From the NCBI GenBank assembly GCA_025359905.1, contig JANYDF010000113.1, positions 1 through 64,000 on the forward strand: 64,000 nt of DNA, written 5' to 3'. Every line of letters starts with the position of its first letter. Positions within the stretch are counted from its first letter, which is position 1. Under the pieces are notes generated by a model. The model had not been told where the DNA came from. It made no database searches and saw only the letters and a program-made list of their open reading frames with translations. Both the position numbers and the translations under genes were made by a program. The DNA is from Rhodospirillales bacterium (lineage in GTDB: Bacteria > Pseudomonadota > Alphaproteobacteria > Acetobacterales > Acetobacteraceae). Shown piece by piece: positions 45,230 through 53,225 of the stretch.

Positions 45230-45602
45230 CGCGCCGCTCGGCATCCTGTTGCTGTCTGGTGCGCATGACCGGGCGCACTATGCCTTCGTGCTGGCCGCCG
45301 GTGCGGCAGCACTCGGGCGCCGCGTGGTGCTGTTCGCCACCAATGCCGGTTGCCACGCCCTGGCCGCCGACTGGTCGGGGCTGGACGCTGCCGACCGTGA
45401 CGCCATCGCCCAGGCGCGCGGCGTCGCCGGGCTGGAGGAACTGCGTGCGGCAGCGGTCGAGCTCGGCGTACGGCTGATCGCCTGCGAGGCCGGATTGCGG
45501 ATGGCCCCGCTCGACGCGGCGGCGTTGCTGCCCGGCGTGGAGGTGGCGGGCGTGGCCACATTCTTGGCGGCCACCGGCGGCGGACAGATTGTTTCGCTAT
45601 GA
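45219..45602 (+). CDS. DsrE/DsrF-like family protein
   Basis: A 127-residue DsrE-fold protein (LGILLLSGAHDRAHYAFVLAA at the N-terminus). A cysteine in LIACEAGLRM lies where DsrE/TusD sulfurtransferases carry the reactive Cys. Overlap with the E1-like gene suggests a shared sulfur-transfer role. It begins with GTG 45219. Confidence 0.8.
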   Translation: MPSDAPLGILLLSGAHDRAHYAFVLAAGAAALGRRVVLFATNAGCHALAADWSGLDAADRDAIAQARGVAGLEELRAAAVELGVRLIACEAGLRMAPLDAAALLPGVEVAGVATFLAATGGGQIVSL

Positions 45603-45654
45603 AGGCTCACGCGACACTTGACCCGAAGCGGGCTGGAGGGGCAGGCAAGCAGCC

Positions 45655-46566
45655 ATGAACCTCATGCGCGCGTCACTGCTGTGCCTGCTCGCGCTGGCAA
45701 CCCCGGCGGCGGCGCAGTTGAGCCCGCCGCCGAGCGTGCTGCGGCTGCCGCCGAAAGGCAGTTCGGCGACGCAGGCGCCGGACGCGCCGATGGTCACCCA
45801 AGCCGCCCCGGTCGCCCCGGTGCAGCAGGTCGCCCCATTCGACACGCCGCAGACGCACCCGCCGCTGAAAGCCCCGGCCAGCGACCCGCTGCTGATCCCG
45901 CCCGCCAAGCCGCCCGCGACACCGCCGGTTGCCAAGCCGCCGGTTAAGAAACCCGCCAAGCCTGCGCCAGTGATCCAGGCGCCGCCAAACGTTCATGCCC
46001 AACGGGCGCCGGCAGCCGCCACGCCTGCGGCAACGAAGCCGGCAGCGGCCAAACCAGCCGCCGCACCGGTTGTTGCGGCCCCGCCGCCTGCCGCCCCCGA
46101 GCCGGAACCCGTTGTGGCCAAGCCCGGCGACATCAAGGGCAAGGTGACCGGCTTTCCACTGCCGCGCTGGGCGTCGCTGCGCTCGGACGAGGTGAATTTG
46201 CGCGTCGGCCCCGGCACGCAATACCCGATCAAATGGCTGTATCATCGCCGCGAGTTGCCGGTGCAGATCCTCGCGGAAATCGACGTGTGGCGGCAAATCC
46301 GCGACCAGGACGGCGTCAGCGGCTGGGTGCATGCCGCCACGCTGGCCGGACGGCGCGGCTTCGCGGTGAAGGGCGCGCAAGCCACGCTGCGCCGCTCCGC
46401 CGACGACGCGACCCCAGTGGCCTACCTGAAACCGGGCGTGGTCGGCCGCCTGCGCGCCTGCGACGGCGCCGCCGCATGGTGCGAAGTGCAGGTTGGCGAC
46501 TATCGCGGCTTTCTCAAGCGCGAGCAGTTCTACGGCGTCGATCCGGGCGAAGCCGTCACCAACTGA
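45655..46566 (+). CDS. Exported SH3-domain protein with a Pro/Ala-rich linker
   Basis: A 303-residue secreted protein. A signal peptide (cleavage after PAAA, about residue 20) is followed by a 130-residue Pro/Ala/Lys-rich linker. Tandem bacterial SH3 domains start near LPRWASLRSDEVNLRVGPG, with WQIRDQDGVSGWVHAATL-type sequence and a second repeat ending GDYRGFLKREQFYG. Such proteins bind cell wall or act as extracellular modules. It stands alone between the DsrE gene and the NHase-like pair. Confidence 0.85.
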   Translation: MNLMRASLLCLLALATPAAAQLSPPPSVLRLPPKGSSATQAPDAPMVTQAAPVAPVQQVAPFDTPQTHPPLKAPASDPLLIPPAKPPATPPVAKPPVKKPAKPAPVIQAPPNVHAQRAPAAATPAATKPAAAKPAAAPVVAAPPPAAPEPEPVVAKPGDIKGKVTGFPLPRWASLRSDEVNLRVGPGTQYPIKWLYHRRELPVQILAEIDVWRQIRDQDGVSGWVHAATLAGRRGFAVKGAQATLRRSADDATPVAYLKPGVVGRLRACDGAAAWCEVQVGDYRGFLKREQFYGVDPGEAVTN

Positions 46567-46606
46567 CCAGGTGACGGCGCGGCCCAGTGCAGGCTATCGT
46601 TCGCCC

Positions 46607-46915
46607 ATGGATGAAGCAGCCCCTCGCGCAATGCACGACATCGGCGGCATCTCGCGCTTCATGTGCGAGCCAGTCGATCCCACGCCCCATGAACTGACGG
46701 AATTCGACCGGCAGGTCGATGCGCTGCGGCAGATTCTTGGCATGAAACAAATCATGTCGGTCGACGAATTGCGGCGCAACATCGAATCGATCCCGGAGGC
46801 CGAGTATCACCGGCTGACCTATTACCAGCGCTGGATCCGGGCGATCTCCGCTAGCCTGCTGGACAAGGGCGTGGTCAGCGAAGCCGAGCTGCGCGCCGCG
46901 ATGGAGCCGCGCTGA
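46607..46915 (+). CDS. Nitrile hydratase beta-subunit N-terminal-like protein
   Basis: A 102-residue protein matching the N-terminal helical part of nitrile hydratase/thiocyanate hydrolase beta subunits: MHDIGGISRFMCEP, a helix FDRQVDALRQIL, and AEYHRLTYYQRWI then EAELRAAM. By itself it lacks the SH3-like barrel, which is encoded by the next gene (1-base overlap TGATG). No alpha subunit with the CxxCSC metal site is found in this window. Confidence 0.75.
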   Translation: MDEAAPRAMHDIGGISRFMCEPVDPTPHELTEFDRQVDALRQILGMKQIMSVDELRRNIESIPEAEYHRLTYYQRWIRAISASLLDKGVVSEAELRAAMEPR

Positions 46916-47193
46916 TGCTGGCCCCTGGCACAGCGGTGCGGGTGCACGACGACTGGCCGGAAACCCGTGGCCCCTGCCACATCCGCACGCCGTATTACGT
47001 GCGCGGCGCAAGCGGCACTGTGGTGCGTCACCTCGGTGATTTCCATAATCCCGAAGATCTCGCCTTCGCCCGCCCGGCGGCTACGCTGCCATTGTATCAT
47101 GTGCGTTTCGACCCGGCCGCCATCTGGCCAGAAGGCACCGCGGGCGACGAGATCGTGATCGAGATTTTCGAGCACTGGCTGGACGCCGCGTAG
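46915..47193 (+). CDS. Nitrile hydratase beta-subunit C-terminal-like (SH3-like barrel) protein
   Basis: A 92-residue protein matching the C-terminal barrel of nitrile hydratase beta: AVRVHDDWPETRGPCHIRTP, YVRGASGTVVRHLGDF and LYHVRFDPAAIW. It starts on the stop of the N-terminal-like gene. Together they look like a split beta subunit, as in thiocyanate hydrolase-type assemblies. Without the alpha gene, catalytic function is doubtful. Confidence 0.75.
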   Translation: MLAPGTAVRVHDDWPETRGPCHIRTPYYVRGASGTVVRHLGDFHNPEDLAFARPAATLPLYHVRFDPAAIWPEGTAGDEIVIEIFEHWLDAA

Positions 47194-47243
47194 CGACGTA
47201 GCATCCGCCCAACGGCTGGCGCGAACCGGCGGATTGGGGGGAC

Positions 47244-48416
47244 ATGATGGGCCGGGATTGGCGACAACGCGGCTACAATATTGCGGCGATGCGTGATTTG
47301 GCGCGCGGCATCCTGCCCCGCCCGGTGTTCGACTTCGCCGATGGCGGCGCCGAAGACGAGCGCACGCTGCGCCGCAACGAATCCTCATTCTCCGACATCG
47401 CGCTGCTGCCGCAACCGTTGAACGGCGCCGCGGAACGTGACCAGTCGCTCACGCTGCTGGGCCAGAAACTGTCCATGCCGGTCATCATCGGCCCAACCGG
47501 CCTCGGCGGGCTGTTCTGGCCGGACGGCGAGCGTTGCGCCGCCCGTGCCGCGTCCCGCGCCGGCACCGCCTATTGCCTCAGCCACGGCTCGGTCTGCACG
47601 CTGGAACAACTGGCGGAAACCAAGGCGGCGCCGCGCTGGATGCAGGTGTTCGTCTACCGCGACCGCGCCTTCACCCGCGAATTGACCGAGCGCGCCCAGA
47701 CCGCCGGGTACGACGCACTGGTGCTGACGGTGGACAACCAGTTGCTCGGCAACCGTGAGCGCGACATTCGCAACGGCTTCCAAATCCCGCCGCGCTTCGG
47801 CGCGTTGGACATGGCCATGATGGCCACCAAACTGCCCTGGCTGCTGCGGATGCGCGCTGAATTTCCGCGCCTGACCTTCGGCAACTATGTCCGCCCCGGC
47901 AAACCGGAAAACCTGAAAACCCTGGCCGGGCGGATGAACCTGTTGCTCGACCCGTCGATGAGTTGGGCCGACGTGGACGAGGTGCGCAAAATCTGGCGCG
48001 GACCGTTGATTCTGAAAGGCATTCTGCACCCGGATGAAGCCGCCGAAGCGGTCAAGCGCGGTGTGGACAGTGTGGTGGTGTCCAACCACGGCGGCCGCCA
48101 GCTTGACGGTGCCGCCGCCAGCCTCGATGCGCTGCAAGGCGTGCTGCGCGCGGTCGATGGCCGCATCCCGGTGCTGCTCGACGGCGGCGCGCGGCGTGGC
48201 GCCGATGTGGTCAAGGCGCTGTGCCTGGGCGCCGCCGCCTGCCTGATCGGCCGCCCGGCGCTTTGGGGTGTGGCGGTCAACGGCCAATCCGGCGTGGCGC
48301 ATGTGCTCGACATTTACCGCCGCGAAATCGACCGCACGATGGGCTTGTGCGGCGTCACCAGCCTGGCCGGACTCGGCCCGCATTTGCTGCTGCCCAAGGG
48401 AGCGCTTCATGCCTGA
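47244..48416 (+). CDS. FMN-dependent alpha-hydroxy-acid oxidase/dehydrogenase
   Basis: A 390-residue LldD/mandelate-dehydrogenase family TIM barrel binding FMN. The proline- and glycine-rich LSMPVIIGPTGLGGLFWPDGE and the catalytic signature VVSNHGGRQLDGA (active-site His and Arg) are intact. It oxidises L-2-hydroxyacids to ketoacids; the specific substrate is unknown. It starts at ATG 47244 or the adjacent in-frame ATG 47247. Its end overlaps the amidohydrolase start by 8 bp. Confidence 0.9.
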   Translation: MMGRDWRQRGYNIAAMRDLARGILPRPVFDFADGGAEDERTLRRNESSFSDIALLPQPLNGAAERDQSLTLLGQKLSMPVIIGPTGLGGLFWPDGERCAARAASRAGTAYCLSHGSVCTLEQLAETKAAPRWMQVFVYRDRAFTRELTERAQTAGYDALVLTVDNQLLGNRERDIRNGFQIPPRFGALDMAMMATKLPWLLRMRAEFPRLTFGNYVRPGKPENLKTLAGRMNLLLDPSMSWADVDEVRKIWRGPLILKGILHPDEAAEAVKRGVDSVVVSNHGGRQLDGAAASLDALQGVLRAVDGRIPVLLDGGARRGADVVKALCLGAAACLIGRPALWGVAVNGQSGVAHVLDIYRREIDRTMGLCGVTSLAGLGPHLLLPKGALHA

Positions 48417-49263
48417 TTTCCCGATTATCGATAGCCACGTGCATCTGTACGACGTCGAGCGGCTCAACTACGGCTGGCTGCAAGGCGTGCCGAAGATCAA
48501 CAAAACCCATAAACTGGCTGATTTCGACGCTGCGCGCGGCCCGGTGCAGGTGGACGGCATCGTGTTCGCCGAGGTCGCGGTCGATCCCGGCCTGCACATC
48601 GAGGAAGCCGCATTCGTGCAGGAAATGGCGGACGCCGATCCGCGCCTGCAAGGCATGGTGGCGCACGCGCCGGTGGAAAAGGGCGCCGCCGTCGCCGACG
48701 ATCTGGCGGCCCTGGCGCGTTTCGCCACGCTGCGCGGCATTCGCCGGCTGATCCAGACCGAGGCCGATCCCGGTTACTGCCTCGAGCCCGGCTTCGTCGA
48801 GGGCGTGCGCGAGGTTGGCCGCCACGGGCTGCCGTTCGACATCTGCATCCGCCATTTCGCCATGGCGTACGCGCTGGAACTGGTGCGCCGCTGCCCGGAC
48901 GTGCAGTTCGTGCTGGACCACATCGGCAAGCCCGACATCAAGCACGGGCTGCGCGAGCCGTGGTGGAGCCAGATGCGCGCGTTGGCGGCGCTGCCCAATG
49001 TGGTGGTGAAGGTGTCCGGCGTGGTCACCGAGGCCAATCACGCATCCTGGACGCCCGAGCAGGTGAAGCCGTACGTCGCCCACGTGATCGACACATTCGG
49101 CTTCAACCGGGTGATGTACGGCAGCGACTGGACGGTGTCGGAGCTCACGCACCGCTATCCGCAATGGGTCGAGATCTTGGACAGCGTGGTGGCTGGATCG
49201 AGCCGCGACGAGTTGGTGCAGCTTTACCGGGGCACGGCGTCGCGGGTGTACCGGGTGGGGTGA
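48409..49263 (+). CDS. Amidohydrolase-2 family (lactonase-like) metal hydrolase
   Basis: A 284-residue TIM-barrel hydrolase of the 2-pyrone-4,6-dicarboxylate lactonase/L-fuconolactonase group. HxH is in FPIIDSHVHLYDVERLNYGW, FVLDHIGKPDI carries the conserved His, and VMYGSDWTVSEL the final Asp. Coupled to the FMN oxidase by an 8-bp overlap, it may hydrolyse a lactone derived from a hydroxyacid or sugar (inference). Confidence 0.88.
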   Translation: MPDFPIIDSHVHLYDVERLNYGWLQGVPKINKTHKLADFDAARGPVQVDGIVFAEVAVDPGLHIEEAAFVQEMADADPRLQGMVAHAPVEKGAAVADDLAALARFATLRGIRRLIQTEADPGYCLEPGFVEGVREVGRHGLPFDICIRHFAMAYALELVRRCPDVQFVLDHIGKPDIKHGLREPWWSQMRALAALPNVVVKVSGVVTEANHASWTPEQVKPYVAHVIDTFGFNRVMYGSDWTVSELTHRYPQWVEILDSVVAGSSRDELVQLYRGTASRVYRVG

Positions 49264-49288
49264 TCGCCGGCGCAGCGGTATGCCCGCG

Positions 49289-49993
49289 CTACCCCACCAG
49301 CCGCTCTAGCGCCGCCCCATCCTTCACCACGATGTAGCCCGCGACCAAATCGACCACGCCTTGCTCGCGCCAGCCACGCAATTGCTTATTCACCGTCTCG
49401 CGCGAACTGGCGACCAAGGTCGCAAGGTCGCGCTGCGACAGTTTCATGTCGATGCGCGTGCCGTCCGCCACCGGGCGGCCGTAGTCGTGCGATAACTTGG
49501 TGATGAGCCGGGCGAGGCGCACCGGAAGGTCGAACAGCGCCAATTCCTCCAGCGCCAGACTGGTGCGGCGCAGCCGGTCGCACAGCACTTCCAGCATCCG
49601 CTCCACCAGTGCCGCGTTGCGCAGCATGAATGGCAAGAAGTGCTTGCGTTCGACGATCATCAGCACGGTGTCTTCCAGCGTGGTGGCGTCCGCACTGCGC
49701 GGCTTGCCGTCCAGCAGCGCGATTTCGCCGAAAATCTCACCCGCGCCGATCACGTTCAGCGTCACCTCGCGGCCATCGCTCGAAATCGACGATACCCGGA
49801 CCCGCCCGGCCATGACCGCCATCATGCTGGTGCCGGGATCGCCTTTGGTGAAGATCACCGCGCCTTTGGCGACGCGCCGCTCGCTGGCGAAACCGATGAT
49901 TTCGTCGAGTTCCTCCGCGCTCATGTGCTGAAAGAACGGGCTGGCCAGCAGCGCGTCGTGCTTCATGCGGCGGCTGATCCTAATGAGCGCCAT
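49289..49993 (-). CDS. Crp/Fnr-family transcriptional regulator
   Basis: A 234-residue regulator with an N-terminal cyclic-nucleotide-binding beta-barrel (SERRVAKGAVIFTKGDPG, GEIFGEIALLDGKPRSADA) and a C-terminal winged helix (LSQRDLATLVASSRETVNKQL). The cNMP pocket residues GEIAL and R are present. No N-terminal Fnr cysteine cluster is seen, so it is more Crp-like. ATG 49993 has AAAGG and GAGG upstream; ATG 49966 is the alternative. It lies 14 bp after fmt. Confidence 0.9.
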   Translation of the reverse strand: MALIRISRRMKHDALLASPFFQHMSAEELDEIIGFASERRVAKGAVIFTKGDPGTSMMAVMAGRVRVSSISSDGREVTLNVIGAGEIFGEIALLDGKPRSADATTLEDTVLMIVERKHFLPFMLRNAALVERMLEVLCDRLRRTSLALEELALFDLPVRLARLITKLSHDYGRPVADGTRIDMKLSQRDLATLVASSRETVNKQLRGWREQGVVDLVAGYIVVKDGAALERLVG

Positions 49994-50007
49994 CCTCTTG
50001 CTTACCT

Positions 50008-50913
50008 TTAACGCAGCATCGTTCCGGGGGGAACCCGCCGTCCGCGCAAGAATGCCTCGGCTGGAAGCACAGCGCGCCCTGCGGCCTGCACGCGGAGCAG
50101 CCGCAAGGCACCGAGGCCGGTGGCGACAGTCAGCGCACCGTCCAGTACCGTGCCGGGCGGCCCGGCGCCGGCCACCGCCGCTGCTGCCAGCACTTTCAAC
50201 GGCTCGCCGTCTAACATTGCGAAAGTGCCCGGCCACGGGTTCAGGGCCCGCACCTGCCGGTCCAGCGTGGCGGCGTCCTCGGCCCAATTCAGCCGGCCGT
50301 CCTCGCGCGTCAGCTTGGCGGCGTAGGTGACGCCGTCAGTGGGCTGCGGCGTCGCCGGAGGATTTTCGGCCAGCGCCGCCACGATCAGCCGCGCACCAAG
50401 GCTGGACAGCGCATCGTGCAGCGTGCTGGCGGTGGTGTCCGGCCCAATCGGCACCACGCCGCGCAGCAGCATCGGCCCGGTGTCGAGCCCGGCGTCCATC
50501 TGCATGATGGTGACGCCGCTTTCGCTGTCGCCCGCCAGGATGGCCGACTGGATCGGCGCCGCCCCGCGCCAGCGCGGCAACAGACTGGCATGAATGTTCA
50601 GGCAGCCGCGCGCCGGGGCGGCCAGCATGGCGTCCGGCAGGATCAGGCCGTAGGCCGCGACGACCGCCGCATTCAGCTTCAGTGCGGCAAATTCCTGCTG
50701 CACCTGCAGGTCGCGCTTCAATCGGGCGGGGGTGCGAACTTGCAGGCCCAGCGCCTCGGCAGCCTGTTGCACGGGGCACTTACGCACCGCCTGCCCGCGC
50801 CCGGCCGGACGGGGCGGCTGGCAATACACGGCAGCGATGTCATGTCCGGCGGCGTGCAGCGCTTGCAAGGCGGCGACGGAGAAGTCTGGCGTGCCCATGA
50901 ACGCCAGCCGCAT
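50008..50913 (-). CDS. fmt: Methionyl-tRNA formyltransferase
   Basis: A 301-residue Fmt that formylates initiator Met-tRNA. The N-terminus [22 protein letters not shown], the catalytic [17 protein letters not shown] (Asn, His) and [13 protein letters not shown] are hallmarks. The C-terminal tRNA-binding domain follows near [10 protein letters not shown] and [10 protein letters not shown]. It lies 1 bp after def, the usual pairing. Long upstream extensions are antisense-like or overlap def. Confidence 0.96.
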   Translation of the reverse strand: MRLAFMGTPDFSVAALQALHAAGHDIAAVYCQPPRPAGRGQAVRKCPVQQAAEALGLQVRTPARLKRDLQVQQEFAALKLNAAVVAAYGLILPDAMLAAPARGCLNIHASLLPRWRGAAPIQSAILAGDSESGVTIMQMDAGLDTGPMLLRGVVPIGPDTTASTLHDALSSLGARLIVAALAENPPATPQPTDGVTYAAKLTREDGRLNWAEDAATLDRQVRALNPWPGTFAMLDGEPLKVLAAAAVAGAGPPGTVLDGALTVATGLGALRLLRVQAAGRAVLPAEAFLRGRRVPPGTMLR

Positions 50914-50914
50914 G

Positions 50915-51508
50915 TTAGCGGACCTTCTGCTTCTGTTCCTTGGCCAGCCGCCGCAAGATGATGTTGCGCTTGAGGATGGACAGGTGATCGACGAACAGCA
51001 CGCCGTCCAGATGGTCGATCTCGTGCTGCAAGCAGGCCGCCAGCAACTCCCCGGCCTCGATCTCACGCCGCGCGCCGGTCTGGTCGAGATAGCGCACCTT
51101 CACATGCGCCGGGCGGGTCACGTCGGCGTATTGGCCGGGCAGCGACAGACAGCCTTCCTCGCGGGTCGCCAGTTCGGTGTCGGCAGCGATGACTTCGGGG
51201 TTGATCAGCGCAATCGGCGCGCGAACGTTGTTGGTGGCCAAATCGATCACCGCCACGCGCAGCCCGGCGCCGACCTGCGGCCCGGCGAGCCCAATGCCGG
51301 GGGCGCGGTACATCGTGGCGAACATGCGCGGGATCAGGTCGCGCACCGCGTCGTCGTCACCTGGCCCGACGCGGCGGGCTTTGGCGCGCAGCGCCGCATG
51401 GGGCGCAATCAAAATCGGCATCAGCAGCGCGCTATCCGCAGCAGGGCCGGGCACGGCGGGCTGATCGCCAGGGGAATCGGCGGAAATATTCAGGGTCTCG
51501 CTGGACAT
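50915..51508 (-). CDS. def: Peptide deformylase
   Basis: A 197-residue metallohydrolase that removes the N-formyl group from new proteins. All motifs are intact: [20 protein letters not shown] and QHEIDHLDG (metal His and catalytic Glu). The core begins at [12 protein letters not shown], an in-frame ATG at 51421. The frame as called adds about 29 Ser/Pro/Ala-rich residues from ATG 51508, so the true start may be either. It is upstream of fmt. Confidence 0.93.
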   Translation of the reverse strand: MSSETLNISADSPGDQPAVPGPAADSALLMPILIAPHAALRAKARRVGPGDDDAVRDLIPRMFATMYRAPGIGLAGPQVGAGLRVAVIDLATNNVRAPIALINPEVIAADTELATREEGCLSLPGQYADVTRPAHVKVRYLDQTGARREIEAGELLAACLQHEIDHLDGVLFVDHLSILKRNIILRRLAKEQKQKVR

Positions 51509-51675
51509 TGCAGCGATGTAGCCGCCGCGCGGCGCTTGTTCAACGCCGCAGACGCACCAACCCCTTGCAACACAGCAATCGCCTGCCAAAATCCGTTCTT
51601 ACCGGGTTGCCAGCGTGGGACCCGGCGTATCGGCCCCGTGCGAGGGACCGGCTTCGCTCGTCAGGAGGAGGCAGG

Positions 51676-52125
51676 ATGTCGACGCGTATGTTCACGTCCC
51701 CATTGTTTTTGGGGTTCGACCATTTGGAGCAGATGCTGGAGCGGGCGGCGAAGACGTCGTCGGACGGCTATCCGCCCTACAACATCGAGCAGATCAGCCA
51801 GGTTGGGCTGCGGATCACGCTGGCCGTGGCCGGTTTCACCATGGAAGACCTGCAAATCACCCAGGAAGACAACCAGTTGGTGATCCGCGGGCGGCAGAAC
51901 GACGATACGCAAGGCCGCGTGTTCCTGCATCGCGGCATCGCCGCCCGGCAGTTTCAGCGCGCCTTCGTGCTGGCCGAGGGGATCGAGGTGAAGGGGGCAT
52001 GGATGGATAACGGCCTGCTGCACATCGATCTGGCGCGCCCGCAGCCGGAAGTGCGGGTGAAGACCATCCGCATCGTCAAGGCCGGCGGCAACCCGTCCGC
52101 CGTGGTCGATCTGAAGGCCGAGTAG
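51676..52125 (+). CDS. Small heat-shock protein, Hsp20/alpha-crystallin family
   Basis: A 149-residue IbpA-like sHSP that holds unfolding proteins. The N-terminal FLGFDHLEQMLERAAK and PPYNIEQIS regions precede the alpha-crystallin domain, which ends with GIEVKGAWMDNGLLHIDL. ATG 51676 has an optimal AGGAGGAGG just upstream. The DUF1150 gene follows 85 bp later, as in many alphaproteobacteria. Upstream 51509-51675 is shared with divergent def and may hold a heat-shock promoter. Confidence 0.94.
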   Translation: MSTRMFTSPLFLGFDHLEQMLERAAKTSSDGYPPYNIEQISQVGLRITLAVAGFTMEDLQITQEDNQLVIRGRQNDDTQGRVFLHRGIAARQFQRAFVLAEGIEVKGAWMDNGLLHIDLARPQPEVRVKTIRIVKAGGNPSAVVDLKAE

Positions 52126-52210
52126 TCCGGATTCATTCTATCGCCTTGTTTTTGAGCGTGCCTGCTTGCGCGGCCATCGTGGAGCGCAACTATCACAGGA
52201 GTGCAGTCAC

Positions 52211-52468
52211 ATGTCCGACGCCAATTCGCCGGCCGCACCGGCCCCGCTGCCAAGAATCCAGCGCATCGACATTCGTCATTTGTCCACCGAACAGCTTGCC
52301 GGGCTTGGTGTTTCGCAAATTGCGTATGTTCGCCCAGTGATGATGAACGGCACGGTGGCCTATGCCATCCATGCCGCCGACGGCACGCCGATGGCCGTCG
52401 CCGACGATCAAAACCTCGCCGTCGCCGCTATTCGCCAGCATGAAATGTTACCGACGCTGGTGCACTGA
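52211..52468 (+). CDS. DUF1150 family protein
   Basis: An 85-residue protein of the DUF1150 family, with MSDAN, STEQLAGLGVSQIAYVRPVM, and VAYAIHAADGTPMAVADDQNLAVAAI. The family is commonly encoded downstream of hsp20 in alphaproteobacteria, as here; no biochemical role is known to me. AGGAG lies 12 bp upstream of ATG 52211. A perfect hairpin follows the gene. Confidence 0.85.
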   Translation: MSDANSPAAPAPLPRIQRIDIRHLSTEQLAGLGVSQIAYVRPVMMNGTVAYAIHAADGTPMAVADDQNLAVAAIRQHEMLPTLVH

Positions 52469-52520
52469 ATCGCGCCGGTTCTCCTGGCAGATTCGGCCCT
52501 CGCGTAAAGCGCGCCGCACT

Positions 52521-52547
52521 CACCTCCGGGGCATTGCCCCGGAGGTG
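52521..52547. terminator. Perfect inverted repeat between convergent DUF1150 and hpf
   Basis: A 27-nt element has two 12-bp arms (CACCTCCGGGGC and its complement) with an ATT loop. It lies in the 91-bp gap between convergent genes. It lacks a clear T-tract on either side, so it may be a bidirectional stem-loop terminator or a 3'-end stabiliser. Confidence 0.6.
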
Positions 52548-52559
52548 CTTGGCTGCGAG

Positions 52560-53150
52560 CTAAGTTCCCGAGCCCGTCGGATCGATCCAGCCGATATGTC
52601 CGTCGCTGCGGCGATACACCACATTGAGCTCGCCGCTGGCGCTATTGCGGAACATCAGCACTTGCTGATCCGCCAGATCCATCCGCATCACCGCATCGCT
52701 CACCGATAGTTTCGAGATGTCGGCCGGCGTTTCAGCAACAACCGTGGCGTAGGTCATCGCATGGGTCTCACCATGCGGCGCCGGCGCTTCATCGTCCGCC
52801 GGGCGCAGCACGTATTGCCGCGCCGCTTCCGGCCTTTCCTTGTGGACCGAATCGCGCGCGTGGTCGTTCACCCGCCGGCGGTAGCGGCGCAGCCGCTTGG
52901 CGATATGCTCGGCGGCATCGTCGAACGCGCCATTGGCGTCCGCCGCCTCGCCCTCGCCGCGCACCATCAGACCGCGCCCGGCGTGTACGTTGATATCACA
53001 GGTGAAGAAGCTTCGCGCCCGGCTGAATGTGACATGCGCTTCCAGCGCGTGGTCGAAGTATTTTCCGGTGATCGTACTCAACTGCAGCTCAACCCTCGTG
53101 CGCAGTGAGTCCGACAGATCGACTTGCTTCCCCGAAACCGTGATCTGCAT
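52560..53150 (-). CDS. hpf: Ribosome hibernation-promoting factor, long form
   Basis: A 196-residue long HPF. The N-terminal S30AE fold contains MQITVSGKQVDLSDSLR and RARSFFTCDINVHAGRG. The C-terminal dimerisation domain contains VVAETPADISKLSVSDAVMRMDL. Long HPF pairs ribosomes into inactive 100S particles in stationary phase. It is 75 bp downstream of rpoN. The usual next gene, ptsN, is absent here. ATG 53150 begins the conserved core. Confidence 0.94.
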   Translation of the reverse strand: MQITVSGKQVDLSDSLRTRVELQLSTITGKYFDHALEAHVTFSRARSFFTCDINVHAGRGLMVRGEGEAADANGAFDDAAEHIAKRLRRYRRRVNDHARDSVHKERPEAARQYVLRPADDEAPAPHGETHAMTYATVVAETPADISKLSVSDAVMRMDLADQQVLMFRNSASGELNVVYRRSDGHIGWIDPTGSGT

Positions 53151-53225
53151 AGGGGCATTCCTCGTGCTCTTGTTCGGGACCGCCTGCCGGCGCCTGCCTC
53201 CAGAAGCATGGAGGCGCAGCATAAA

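Noticed and set aside
51509-51675. ROSE-type RNA thermometer before hsp20
   Set aside because: The leader has an exposed strong AGGAGGAGG and no convincing anti-Shine-Dalgarno UYGCU element.
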